64,000 nt of DNA from Anaeromicropila herbilytica (lineage in GTDB: Bacteria; Bacillota; Clostridia; Lachnospirales; Lachnospiraceae): assembly GCF_016591975.1 (NCBI RefSeq), contig NZ_AP024169.1, forward strand, positions 210,001 to 274,000, read 5' to 3'. Below, in pieces: positions 9,966 to 18,961 of the stretch (within the stretch, counting starts at the first letter, position 1; each line of letters opens with the position of its first letter). Below the pieces are notes generated by a model. The model searched no databases. It was not told the DNA's origin and saw nothing but the letters and a program-made list of their open reading frames with translations. Both the position numbers and the translations under genes were made by a program.

Positions 9966-10733
9966 ATGGCATTATTAGAAGTTAAGAATCTTAAAAAAAT
10001 ATATACAACAAGATTAGGAGGACAGCAGTTCCAAGCATTATCAAGTGTTAACTTTTCAGTAGAAGAAGGAGAATATGTAGCAATCATGGGTGCATCTGGC
10101 TCTGGTAAGACTACATTATTAAATATATTAGCTTCCCTAGATAAACCAACAAGTGGAGAAGTACTATTAGAAGGAAAGAGTTTTGCTAAGATTAAAGACA
10201 GAGATATCTCAGCATTTCGTAGAGATAATCTAGGATTTGTTTTTCAAGATTTCAATCTATTAGATACCTTTTCCTTAAAGGATAATATTCTACTTCCACT
10301 AGTATTAGCAAAGAAACCTTACTCATTAATGGAACAACGCTTAATGCCAATTGCAGAGAAATTAGAGATCAAAGAATTATTAAATAAATTTCCATATGAA
10401 GTATCAGGTGGGCAAAAGCAAAGAGTTGCGGTAGCGAGAGCATTAATTACGAATCCAAGGATTATTCTTGCAGATGAACCAACAGGAGCATTGGATTCCA
10501 AAGCTTCCAGTAATCTTTTGAAAATCTTCTCAGATATTAATAAATCAGGTCAGACCATCTTAATGGTTACACATAGTACAATGGCAGCAAGTCATGCAAA
10601 GAGAGTTCTATTTATTAAAGACGGTGAAGTATTCCACCAATTATACAAAGGTAATCTAACAAACGAAGAAATGTTCCAGAAAATCGTATCAACCTTAGCA
10701 GTAGTTACAGATGGAGGTGTTGACATTGGGTAA
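9966..10733 (+). CDS. Bce-type antimicrobial-peptide ABC transporter, ATP-binding protein
   Basis: 255 aa. Walker A GASGSGKTTLL (about residues 43-53), Q-loop VFQDFNLLD, signature VSGGQKQRVAVARAL, Walker B IILADEPTGALD and H-loop VTHS are all present, matching the MacB/BceA subfamily of 250-260 aa. Strong site TTGGAGG before the ATG. It is coupled to the permease gene (8-nt overlap with the start chosen there). Works with the FtsX-like permease in sensing and removing cell-wall-targeting peptides and signals to the upstream kinase. Confidence 0.95.
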   Translation: MALLEVKNLKKIYTTRLGGQQFQALSSVNFSVEEGEYVAIMGASGSGKTTLLNILASLDKPTSGEVLLEGKSFAKIKDRDISAFRRDNLGFVFQDFNLLDTFSLKDNILLPLVLAKKPYSLMEQRLMPIAEKLEIKELLNKFPYEVSGGQKQRVAVARALITNPRIILADEPTGALDSKASSNLLKIFSDINKSGQTILMVTHSTMAASHAKRVLFIKDGEVFHQLYKGNLTNEEMFQKIVSTLAVVTDGGVDIG

Positions 10734-12708
10734 GTTCTTTTATTCCAAATTAGCAATTACAAATCTTAAACATAATAAAAATGCATATGTTCCTTACATG
10801 TTAGCATGTATTGGTATCATATTTACGTATTTCTTATTTTCCGTCATTGGTAACAATGAAGGTATGAAAAATGTAAGCGGTCAGAGTGAATTATCATTAA
10901 TTATTAGATTAGGTCAAGTTGTAGTTGGTATCTTCTCTGTAATCTTTATACTATATGCAAATAGTTTTCTTATGAAACGAAGAAAGAAAGAACTTGGTCT
11001 TTATGGAATCTTAGGATTAGAGAAAAGACATGTATCTTATGTTATGTTCTATGAGACTTTATTTATGAGTGTAGTTAACATCGGAATTGGATTAATCTTC
11101 GGTGTTGTATTTGGTAAATTAGTATTTTTAGGTTTATTAAAAATATTAAAAACTGCTGGTGATAGTACATTTGTAATATCAGCTTCTTCTGTAGTAAATA
11201 CAGTTATATTCTTTGCAATTTTATTTTTAATAGATTTAGTAATTAATTATGTTAGCGTTCATGTTGCTAATCCAATTGCCTTATTAAAAGGTGGAGATGA
11301 AGGCGAAAAAGAGCCTAAAACACAGATTATATGGACTCTTATTGGAGTTGCATGTATGGCAGCAGGATATTACAAAGCAATGACAGTAGCTTCTTCCGTT
11401 GATGCCATTACACAATTTTTCATCGCGGTATTATTCGTTATTGCAGGTACTTTCTTATTATTTATGAGTGGTTCTGTTGCTTTACTTAAATTATTAAAGA
11501 AAAATAAAAAATTATATTATCAACCAAATAACTTTATCTCTATCTCAAGTATGATCTACCGTATGAAACAAAATGCAGCGGGGCTTGCCTCCATCTGTAT
11601 CCTAAGTACTATGGTGTTAGTTACCGCTTCTACAACAATTGCATTATATATGGGTGAAGAAGATGCGTTAAGAGAAATGAGTCCTTTTGACATTACAGTT
11701 AGTGCAGAGAGTGCAAAGGTAAATGATGAATATCTTAATAAATTATCTGATCTAGCAGATAAAAATGATATTACGGTTACAAAAACAACAAGTTATAACT
11801 ATATTAAAGCATATGAGATCATTGCAAATAAAAAAGTAAAGAAAATGAGTAGAAAATACTCCATGTCATATTTACAAACACATGCATGTGGTATTAAATT
11901 CATTACAATTGAACAATATAATAAAATGATTAAGGGATCTAAGCAATTAAATGAAAAAGAAGCTATCATGTTAAATCCAACATTTGATTATAAAGATAAA
12001 ACCCTTACCATTGGAAATGAAACATTATCAGTAAAGGCAACAGAAACATATAATGGATTACCAAAGCAATCAGATGCCATTAATCGAGAGACTTATATTG
12101 TTCTTAATCAAGCAGATCTGCAACAGGTTATAAAAGAATTAGAGCAAATCGATAGTGATGGTTTCAAAAGCACGGAACAATTTGATCTATTCCAAACTAT
12201 TAAAGGAAGCAGAAGCAATCGTCTTCAATACGGAAATGATATTAGTGAATGGGTGAAAACCAATAGTTCTTCTATGGATAGTATTGATGTCAATCGTGAA
12301 ACTATGTTTAAATTATATGGAGGACTTCTATTCATTGGTGTATTCTTAAGTCTTCTATTCTTACTTGCAACAGTATTAATTATCTACTTTAAACAAGTAT
12401 CCGAAGGATTCAGTGACAGAAAGCGTTTTGTTATCTTAAGAAAAGTAGGTATGGACCAAAAAGCTATTAAGCAAACCATCAATAAACAGATTATCATGGT
12501 ATTCTTCTTACCATTAGTAACAGCAGTAATTCATATTGCATTTGCATTTAAAATGATCTGCATGATGTTACAGATGTTCTACTTAACCAATACAGATTTA
12601 TTTGTAAAATGTACGATTGGTACAATTCTTGTATTCTCAGTTATTTATGTGGCAGTATATCTTACGACTGCAAAGGTATATTATAAAGTTGTCAATGAGG
12701 AGAATTAG
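10726..12708 (+). CDS. Bce-type ABC transporter permease (FtsX/MacB fold)
   Basis: About 660 aa with ten predicted membrane spans: one at about 20-40, three at 50-175, two at 195-255, one at 285-305, then a large extracellular domain of about 210 residues (near 315-525), and three at the C-terminus. This is the defining layout of BceB-type permeases, whose big domain recognises the peptide or its lipid-II complex. I chose TTG at 10726 (GKFFYSKLAITNLKHNKNAY) because GGAGGTG ends 6 nt before it; the ATG at 10711 would place that site inside the gene. It is the last gene of the module; a long hairpin follows. Confidence 0.94.
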   Translation: MGKFFYSKLAITNLKHNKNAYVPYMLACIGIIFTYFLFSVIGNNEGMKNVSGQSELSLIIRLGQVVVGIFSVIFILYANSFLMKRRKKELGLYGILGLEKRHVSYVMFYETLFMSVVNIGIGLIFGVVFGKLVFLGLLKILKTAGDSTFVISASSVVNTVIFFAILFLIDLVINYVSVHVANPIALLKGGDEGEKEPKTQIIWTLIGVACMAAGYYKAMTVASSVDAITQFFIAVLFVIAGTFLLFMSGSVALLKLLKKNKKLYYQPNNFISISSMIYRMKQNAAGLASICILSTMVLVTASTTIALYMGEEDALREMSPFDITVSAESAKVNDEYLNKLSDLADKNDITVTKTTSYNYIKAYEIIANKKVKKMSRKYSMSYLQTHACGIKFITIEQYNKMIKGSKQLNEKEAIMLNPTFDYKDKTLTIGNETLSVKATETYNGLPKQSDAINRETYIVLNQADLQQVIKELEQIDSDGFKSTEQFDLFQTIKGSRSNRLQYGNDISEWVKTNSSSMDSIDVNRETMFKLYGGLLFIGVFLSLLFLLATVLIIYFKQVSEGFSDRKRFVILRKVGMDQKAIKQTINKQIIMVFFLPLVTAVIHIAFAFKMICMMLQMFYLTNTDLFVKCTIGTILVFSVIYVAVYLTTAKVYYKVVNEEN

Positions 12709-12827
12709 GAGATAGAATATTATAGAAGATTAGATAACTAGACTAGGTAAATAAAAAAGTCAGATAATAATAGATTAGTTAAATAAAAGATGAAATAAAG
12801 ATTAGAGTATTAAAATCAAATAGTAAA

Positions 12828-12868
12828 TAGGGGTATTACACCGGTATAAATATGGTGTAATACCCCTA
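12828..12868. terminator. Long perfect hairpin after the Bce-type operon
   Basis: TAGGGGTATTACACC / GGTGTAATACCCCTA is a perfect 15-bp stem with an 11-nt loop. No T-run follows on either strand, so it is an atypical terminator; it may act as a mRNA 3'-end stabiliser or be a small repeat. Confidence 0.55.
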
Positions 12869-12994
12869 CTATGTTAACTACAAGTATTGTTAGAGTAATC
12901 TGTTGAGATTAACTGTAAGAAAAGAGAAAGAAATGTAAGGAAATTTTAAAGAAATTTTCCTGAAACTTCATGTACAAAATTTCCATTTAGTGAT

Positions 12995-13013
12995 ACTATA
13001 TGGAACATATAGT
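12995..13013. promoter_or_regulatory. Short perfect dyad upstream of the ABC operon
   Basis: ACTATATG-GAA-CATATAGT, an 8-bp perfect inverted repeat with a 3-bp centre, about 140 bp before the ATPase start. It could be an operator for an unlinked regulator; the function is not known. Confidence 0.4.
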
Positions 13014-13150
13014 AAAAAATCTAATGATTTTGAGTTTTCCAAAGAGGCTAATTTTTTGAGTCTTTTAGAGAAAACTCTTTTTGTATATAAAAATACAAAA
13101 ATGTATATTTATTTACAAAAAAATAACATGCATAAAATAGGGGGTATCAT

Positions 13151-14062
13151 ATGAGTGAAAATCATGTAGTAACAGTAGAAAACCTAAACAAATTCTATGG
13201 AAAGCGACAAGTATTAAAGGACGTATCCTTTTACATAGATAAAAATGAAATCGTGGGATTTATCGGACCAAATGGAGCAGGTAAGTCTACCACCATGAAG
13301 TGTATGTGTAACTTAATCTTTCCAGATAGCGGAACCATTCGTATTTGTGGTTATGATATCTTAAAAGAAAGAGATAAGGCACTCTCTTGTCAGGCAGCAT
13401 TAATCGAAAGCCCTGGTCTCTACATGGATATGTCAGGAAAAGAGAACATCAAGCTTATTGCCAAGATGAGAAAAGTTCCAGATGCAAGAGTAAATGAACT
13501 AATTGAATTCACCGGTCTTGATAAGAAGATCAATCTAAAAGTCGGAAAATATTCTATGGGTATGAAGCAAAGGTTAGGACTTGCCATAGCCCTCTTAAGT
13601 AAACCACGATTTATCATTCTTGATGAGCCAACCAATGGATTGGACCCTACAGGAATCATAGACCTAAGAAATACACTACATAATCTTGTTAAAGAAGAAA
13701 AGTTATCCATTCTATTTTCTTCCCATCAACTTGGAGAGATAGAAAAACTAGCCAATCGTATTATCTGTATTAATAATGGAAGAATCATTGATACTCCACA
13801 AGCTTTGGATGGAAGTATGCATTATATCTTACAACTTTCCGATGCTGTAAAGGCAAAGAATATCTTTGCAAAAAGAATAAAAGAAGACAAGATTGAGTTA
13901 ATTGGAAGTGACAGTATCAAAGTAATTATTGATGATCAACCAGTATTATCACAAAGCTTAAAGGAAATCTTAGATGAGGATATTACCTTATTAGATATTA
14001 ATAAGATGGAACTTGATATTGAGTCAATCTATAAAGAAGTGTATGGTGATCATCATGAGTAG
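13151..14062 (+). CDS. ABC transporter ATP-binding protein, BcrA/lantibiotic-export type
   Basis: 303 aa. Walker A GPNGAGKSTTM (about residues 41-51), signature YSMGMKQRLGLA, Walker B FIILDEPTNGLDP and H-loop SSHQ are intact. The C-terminal 90 residues resemble the regulatory tail of BcrA/LanF ATPases. Start ATG preceded by AGGGGG. Its last bases overlap the next permease gene (ATGAGTAG). It is the only ATPase in an operon with three permeases, so it probably serves more than one membrane partner. Such transporters export or confer immunity to hydrophobic peptides; the substrate is not determinable. Confidence 0.93.
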   Translation: MSENHVVTVENLNKFYGKRQVLKDVSFYIDKNEIVGFIGPNGAGKSTTMKCMCNLIFPDSGTIRICGYDILKERDKALSCQAALIESPGLYMDMSGKENIKLIAKMRKVPDARVNELIEFTGLDKKINLKVGKYSMGMKQRLGLAIALLSKPRFIILDEPTNGLDPTGIIDLRNTLHNLVKEEKLSILFSSHQLGEIEKLANRIICINNGRIIDTPQALDGSMHYILQLSDAVKAKNIFAKRIKEDKIELIGSDSIKVIIDDQPVLSQSLKEILDEDITLLDINKMELDIESIYKEVYGDHHE

Positions 14063-15293
14063 ATTAATACAGATGGAATTATATAAGTTTATGAAGCAAA
14101 GGAAGAATCAAATAATCTTAGCGGGTCTATTTCTTTTCTTCTTAGGAGTTGTAATTTATTATAGTTATGAGCAGAGACAATATGATTTTAATATGCGAAG
14201 TGAAATGGAAAGCGAATATTATAATGCTAGTGCTGTCGTAGATAGCCTATCATTAAAAAAAGATCGGTTAGAGAAAGGAACAAAAGAGGAAGTAGAGGAA
14301 ATAAAAAGAACATCCCCTGACTTTTATGAAGAATATGATTTTTGGATGAATGAGAAAGATACTTCCTTTAAGCTATTCTACTATTATAAAAATAGAAAAG
14401 TAAAAGGTGCAGAGTATTGTAAAAAGATTGAAGTGGAAAAGTACAAGAACCTGTTAATTGGATGGGAAAAAGGGTTTATGTCAAAGGATCAATTGATATC
14501 AAGAGGTCAGGAACCAACAGAGTTAGAAAGACAGATTCGCATAAATCAGTATTTATTAAAAAATAAATTACATATAGTAGATAATCCATATCAACTGACG
14601 GGAGTTAATTTCCTATTTCTTATGCTAAAAGGATATATGCCAATGATTCTATTAGTAATTATTATACTATTATGCATGGATATTTTCTTATCAGAGATGG
14701 AGGAGGGAAGCTATAAGTTATATTTGACGCAGCCCTTTTCAAGGAGAAAAGCATTCTTATCTAAAATATTTGTAGCAGGAATTACGAGTATTGGTAGTGT
14801 AGTAGTGTTGTTGTTTGCATTTTTTGGGATAACTAGTATTCTAAATGGTGTGGGTTCTATGAAGTATCCGCAGACAATGACAGAAGGAAAAATGCTTCTT
14901 TCCTTGACTCCTGATAGTAATCTACTAGGTAAATTGGATATTACAACCACAGGTAAGTATCTAATGTTAGGATATCTATTATTAGCCCTAGTAATCATAA
15001 CAACGGTAATGGTTACAATCTATATATCTGTACTGACAGACTCTACATCGATAACCATTGGAGTTATTACAGCGTTATTGTTATTAGGCTTTGTCTTAAG
15101 TTCCTTCTTAGATACTACAATATCACTTCATGCATTTTACCCACTTACCTATATTAATGTCTATTCAGTTCTGAATGCTCAGGTAAATGCACCATTATTG
15201 CTGGGGCTTGTGGTGAATGGTCTTATTGTATTCGTAGCGTTAATACTGAGTTATCAGAGATTTTGTAAAAAGGACCTACTAGGGGGGTGCTAG
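14055..15293 (+). CDS. ABC-2 permease subunit 1 of the three-permease operon
   Basis: About 412 aa: one membrane span near residues 19-37, about 140 soluble residues that should face outside, then five more spans (about 185-210, 235-262, 300-325, 333-352, 375-400). This is the ABC-2/NatB-like layout. The ATG at 14055 overlaps the ATPase stop by 8 nt and starts MSRLIQMELYKFMKQRKNQ, a typical N-terminus; an in-frame start at 14013 would overlap the ATPase gene by 50 nt and is less likely. The segment LYLTQPFSRRKAFLSKIFVAG matches LTQPFSR segments in the next two permeases, so all three are related. Confidence 0.9.
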   Translation: MSRLIQMELYKFMKQRKNQIILAGLFLFFLGVVIYYSYEQRQYDFNMRSEMESEYYNASAVVDSLSLKKDRLEKGTKEEVEEIKRTSPDFYEEYDFWMNEKDTSFKLFYYYKNRKVKGAEYCKKIEVEKYKNLLIGWEKGFMSKDQLISRGQEPTELERQIRINQYLLKNKLHIVDNPYQLTGVNFLFLMLKGYMPMILLVIIILLCMDIFLSEMEEGSYKLYLTQPFSRRKAFLSKIFVAGITSIGSVVVLLFAFFGITSILNGVGSMKYPQTMTEGKMLLSLTPDSNLLGKLDITTTGKYLMLGYLLLALVIITTVMVTIYISVLTDSTSITIGVITALLLLGFVLSSFLDTTISLHAFYPLTYINVYSVLNAQVNAPLLLGLVVNGLIVFVALILSYQRFCKKDLLGGC

Positions 15294-15296
15294 TTA

Positions 15297-16640
15297 ATGA
15301 GGACATTTATATGGTTTGAACTAAAAAAGAGAGTAAGACAAGCCAAGACATGGGGATTAATTATCTTATTATTAATGGTGTCTTTATTGGTTATAAAAAA
15401 TTATAAAATAAAATTGGAGGAAATAAATTCAAATAAGGGAAATTACAGTATAGGAGATATATTTATTACAGAAGCTAAAATTTCCAAATATAATGCTGAT
15501 GATTTACATAGCAAAGAACATTACATTAAGACAAAATATGTATATGAATTGTTAAAGAAAGTTGGAAAGCAAGTCAAGGAAGCAGAAAAAAGAAATGATA
15601 GGAAGGAATATAATCGAGCAGTAACATTTGGATATCTTCTATTGAGTAAAGAAGCTGCCCAAAAAGAGGGATCTCTTAGAGAACTAAGTTTTCGAAATTC
15701 TATAGAACCTATATGGAATATAGTAAGTGAGGATGTAGAATATGATTCAGTTAATACTGAATATGCAAATTCATATGCGAATCGAAAAATGTACTTTGAA
15801 ACCTTATTATCTGCAAAATATTATTATGCCTTATATCAACATAATCTAAAAGATAGTAATGAATATCAAATTGATAGTTTGTCATTTTGCTATCATTATT
15901 TGAACAAAATTATGCCTATTTTGTTAGCAGTTCTGGTTTTAATCATTATGTTTGATAGTGTAAACGAGGAGCACAGTAAAGGAAGTTTGAAATTAGTATT
16001 AACCCAACCATTTTCTAGAATAAAATACATGATTTCTAAAATAATTGTGGGATTTTTGCATACCGTTTTTGTGATTGTAATTCCAATTATCCCAATTGTA
16101 TCTATTATGGGATTGGGAGATTCATTTAACAACTATAATTACCCAGTATTGTACTTAAGGCATAGTTTTAATTCATTATTTTCCATTCATAATCATTTGG
16201 AATATGATATAAAGCATTTTGGCTACAACAAGTATTTTGGCTTTAGTTCAGCCTCATTTTATTCGAAAGGAGAGGAGGGAGGAGTAAGTAATCAAATTAC
16301 AATAATGCCTCTTTATCAATTTTTATTGTTATCCTTTTTAATACTAATATTTATCATCCTTTTTTATGTAGTATTAAATACATTAATATCTTGTATCTTT
16401 AAAAGCAAAATTATATCATTTGCAGTTTCAGGATTGATTACAATTGTTGGAATGGTATTAAGTAATCCATTCATCTCATCAGATAACTATAATCTAAGCC
16501 CATTTTCTATGAATAATCCCGTGCGGATACTTAGTGGAACTTATAATGTGACAGCATTAACTGCAATTGCCGTACTCTCCATATGCTCTGTTATTTTATT
16601 TGTAGTTAATGTAATATACTTTAGAAAAAAGAATCTGTAG
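15297..16640 (+). CDS. ABC-2 permease subunit 2, tandem duplicate
   Basis: 447 aa. One span near residues 18-35, an extracellular domain of about 170 residues, then five spans from about residue 200 to the end. The first 36 residues differ from the next gene at only two positions, and the last 100 are also nearly identical, whereas the extracellular domain (about residues 37-190) has diverged. It starts 3 nt after the previous stop with the strong site AGGGGGG. Probably pairs with the other permeases and the single upstream ATPase. Confidence 0.92.
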   Translation: MRTFIWFELKKRVRQAKTWGLIILLLMVSLLVIKNYKIKLEEINSNKGNYSIGDIFITEAKISKYNADDLHSKEHYIKTKYVYELLKKVGKQVKEAEKRNDRKEYNRAVTFGYLLLSKEAAQKEGSLRELSFRNSIEPIWNIVSEDVEYDSVNTEYANSYANRKMYFETLLSAKYYYALYQHNLKDSNEYQIDSLSFCYHYLNKIMPILLAVLVLIIMFDSVNEEHSKGSLKLVLTQPFSRIKYMISKIIVGFLHTVFVIVIPIIPIVSIMGLGDSFNNYNYPVLYLRHSFNSLFSIHNHLEYDIKHFGYNKYFGFSSASFYSKGEEGGVSNQITIMPLYQFLLLSFLILIFIILFYVVLNTLISCIFKSKIISFAVSGLITIVGMVLSNPFISSDNYNLSPFSMNNPVRILSGTYNVTALTAIAVLSICSVILFVVNVIYFRKKNL

Positions 16641-16669
16641 TAAAATATTTCGTTAAGGGGGGTTTGTGA

Positions 16670-18004
16670 ATGAGAACTTTTATATGGTTTGAGGTTAAAA
16701 AGAGGGTAAGACAAGCCAAAACATGGGGGTTAATTATTTTATTGTTAATAGTATCATTGTTAGTAATAAAGAATTATAATCTACAAGATAAATTTGTTTA
16801 TGTAAATTATGGTAAGGATTTTAAAAGCTTATCTAAAAACCCATATATTGACGATGAATTAAAGAATCTACGTAATAAAGAAAATTATAAAGTAGCTAAA
16901 TATAGTTATGGTGTAATTTATAAAACTGGTGAAGAAGCAGAAATAGCATTACAAAAGAAAGATATGAAAGAATTCTATCGAGCAGTAACATTTGGTCATC
17001 TTTTATATGCAAAAAGTAATGCAGAGCATGAAGGAACATTAAGAGAAATTAGTTTTCGTAATATGACAAAAGATATCTGGAAAAATGTAAGTAATGGTGT
17101 TGATTATGACTCAGTAAGTTTTAAAGTTATGAATATAAATTTTTCACGAAATTTTTATTTTGATTTTCTGACATGTGCAAAATATTTTTATTCTTTGTAT
17201 GAGCATAATTTAAAAGATAGTAATACATACCAAATGGATAGTATGGCATTTTGCTATCATTATTTGAATAAGATTGTGCCAATTTTGTTAGCAGTGCTAA
17301 TATTGATTATTATGTTTGATAGTATAAATGAGGAGCATAGTAAAGGTAGCTTAAAATTAATATTAACGCAACCGTTTTCAAGAAAAAGGTATTTGCTTGC
17401 CAAAATAATAGTAGGTGTTATGCATACAATCTTTGTGGTGGTAATTCCGATGATTGGAATTGTATGTGTTATGGGAATAGGAGATTTTTTCAAAAATTAT
17501 AACTATCCGGTTTTGTATCTTAGAAGAAGTTTTACTCGGTTTTTTTCTATTCATAATAATTTGGAATATGACTTGAAACATTTTGGAGTTAATAAATATT
17601 ATGGGTTTAGTTTGACATCCTATAGTCCAAAAGGTTCACAAGATGGAATAAGTAATCGAATTACAATATTACCTCTTTATCAATTTCTACTGTTATCTTC
17701 TTTAATATTACTATTTATGATCATATTCTATGTTGTATTAAATACATTAATATCCTGTATCTTTAAAAGTAAAATTATATCGTTTGCAATTGCAGGATTG
17801 ATTACAATCGTTGGAATGATATTAAGCAATCCGTTAATCTCATCAGATTCCTATAATCTTAGTCCATTCTCTATGAATAATCCAGTGCGGATTCTGAGTG
17901 GAACTTATAATGTAACAGCATTAACTGCAATGATTGTACTATTTGCTAGTTCCTTAGTACTATTTATTGTTAACGTACTTTATTTTAGAAAGAAAAATCT
18001 CTAG
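16670..18004 (+). CDS. ABC-2 permease subunit 3, tandem duplicate
   Basis: 444 aa, the same topology as the preceding gene and clearly its tandem copy. N-terminus MRTFIWFEVKKRVRQAKTW, LTQPFSRKRYLLAKIIVG in the middle, and SGTYNVTALTA near the end are shared. Differences concentrate in the extracellular domain between about residues 37 and 190. AGGGGGG precedes the ATG, 29 bp after the previous stop. Two similar half-transporters with different outer domains suggest a heterodimer or a widened substrate range. Confidence 0.92.
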   Translation: MRTFIWFEVKKRVRQAKTWGLIILLLIVSLLVIKNYNLQDKFVYVNYGKDFKSLSKNPYIDDELKNLRNKENYKVAKYSYGVIYKTGEEAEIALQKKDMKEFYRAVTFGHLLYAKSNAEHEGTLREISFRNMTKDIWKNVSNGVDYDSVSFKVMNINFSRNFYFDFLTCAKYFYSLYEHNLKDSNTYQMDSMAFCYHYLNKIVPILLAVLILIIMFDSINEEHSKGSLKLILTQPFSRKRYLLAKIIVGVMHTIFVVVIPMIGIVCVMGIGDFFKNYNYPVLYLRRSFTRFFSIHNNLEYDLKHFGVNKYYGFSLTSYSPKGSQDGISNRITILPLYQFLLLSSLILLFMIIFYVVLNTLISCIFKSKIISFAIAGLITIVGMILSNPLISSDSYNLSPFSMNNPVRILSGTYNVTALTAMIVLFASSLVLFIVNVLYFRKKNL

Positions 18005-18083
18005 AAAGTATAAGAATAAACTGTTGAGTAGTTCATGAAATGATAAGAAAATAATTTTTGGGAGAAAGGGAGGAATCAAAGGA

Positions 18084-18779
18084 ATGAAAATAAAGAAAAC
18101 GATTAGCTTAATCTTACCATTAACAACGATCTTACTAATTGCTACCTCTTGTAGTTCGAAGAAGGTGAAGTTAGAGCAATTAAAGCCACCCTCAAAAGGG
18201 GAAGAGATTGTAGTAATGAAAACAAATTACGGGGACATTAAGATACGATTATTCCCTAAAGTTGCTCCAAAAGCAGTGGAGAATTTTAAGACACAGATAA
18301 AAAGAGGTTATTATGATGGGAAGACTTTCTACAGAACGAAAAAGGATTACTTTATTCAAGGTGGGTCGAATGGTGATATTCTTCGAGACAGTATCTGGGG
18401 AAAGTATTATGAAGACGAATTCGATAAAGACTATATACATATAAGAGGTTCCTTGTGTAATGCGAACTTGGGAGAACCAGATACGAATGGAAGTGCTTTC
18501 TTTATTGTCCAGAATAAAAAAGTGGAAGAAGATCTTGTGGATACGATGAATGATCTGGTGGACGAGGGGGCTTACTCTAAAGATATTGCCAATGCTTACA
18601 AACAGCTTGGGGGTGTACCAGATTATGATATGAAATACACGGTATTTGGTCAGGTATATGAAGGAATGAATACGGTGGATAAGATTGCAAATGTGGAGGT
18701 AGATGAAAGCGATAAACCCAAGAAAGAAGTTGTGATTGAATCTGCGAAGATTGAGAAATATAAGGAATATAAGAAATAA
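18084..18779 (+). CDS. Lipoprotein cyclophilin-type peptidyl-prolyl cis-trans isomerase
   Basis: 231 aa. Lipoprotein signal peptide with the box IATSC and lipid-anchored Cys23. The cyclophilin domain (about residues 45-225) has FYRTKKDYFIQGG (the catalytic Arg of the family lies in FYR), TNGSAFFIVQN and YTVFGQVYEGMNTVDKI. It should catalyse proline isomerisation in proteins folding outside the membrane. An insertion of about 30 residues (VEEDLVDTMNDLVDEGAY…) lies before the last strands, as in other clostridial cyclophilins. Site GGGAGG precedes the start. It is 79 bp after the permease and may be read from the same promoter. Confidence 0.95.
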   Translation: MKIKKTISLILPLTTILLIATSCSSKKVKLEQLKPPSKGEEIVVMKTNYGDIKIRLFPKVAPKAVENFKTQIKRGYYDGKTFYRTKKDYFIQGGSNGDILRDSIWGKYYEDEFDKDYIHIRGSLCNANLGEPDTNGSAFFIVQNKKVEEDLVDTMNDLVDEGAYSKDIANAYKQLGGVPDYDMKYTVFGQVYEGMNTVDKIANVEVDESDKPKKEVVIESAKIEKYKEYKK

Positions 18780-18815
18780 ATTGATCTATGTTAAGTGTAT
18801 CAATGTATTAAGATA

Positions 18816-18892
18816 GACCTGAGGCAATCACATGTGTATCATATCAAAATGACGAAAAAGATATGCATGTGATAGCCTCAGGTTATTTTATT
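18816..18892. terminator. Terminator between cyclophilin and protease genes
   Basis: ACCTGAGGC-A-ATCACATG / CATGTGAT-A-GCCTCAGGT forms a long stem with one mismatch and about a 34-nt loop, followed by TATTTTATT. The genes on either side converge, so it may act on both strands. Confidence 0.85.
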
Positions 18893-18961
18893 ATAAGTTA
18901 CGTAGTTTATGAAATGGTGTATGTCAATTTTAAGTACAAGTAAAAGGTTAGGTGTTGTAGG

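Larger units (their letters stand above)
12709..13150. other. Intergenic region, 442 bp
   Basis: Contains the perfect hairpin at 12828-12868, the short dyad at 12995-13013 and the promoter region of the next ABC operon. No coding sequence recognised. Confidence 0.6.
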
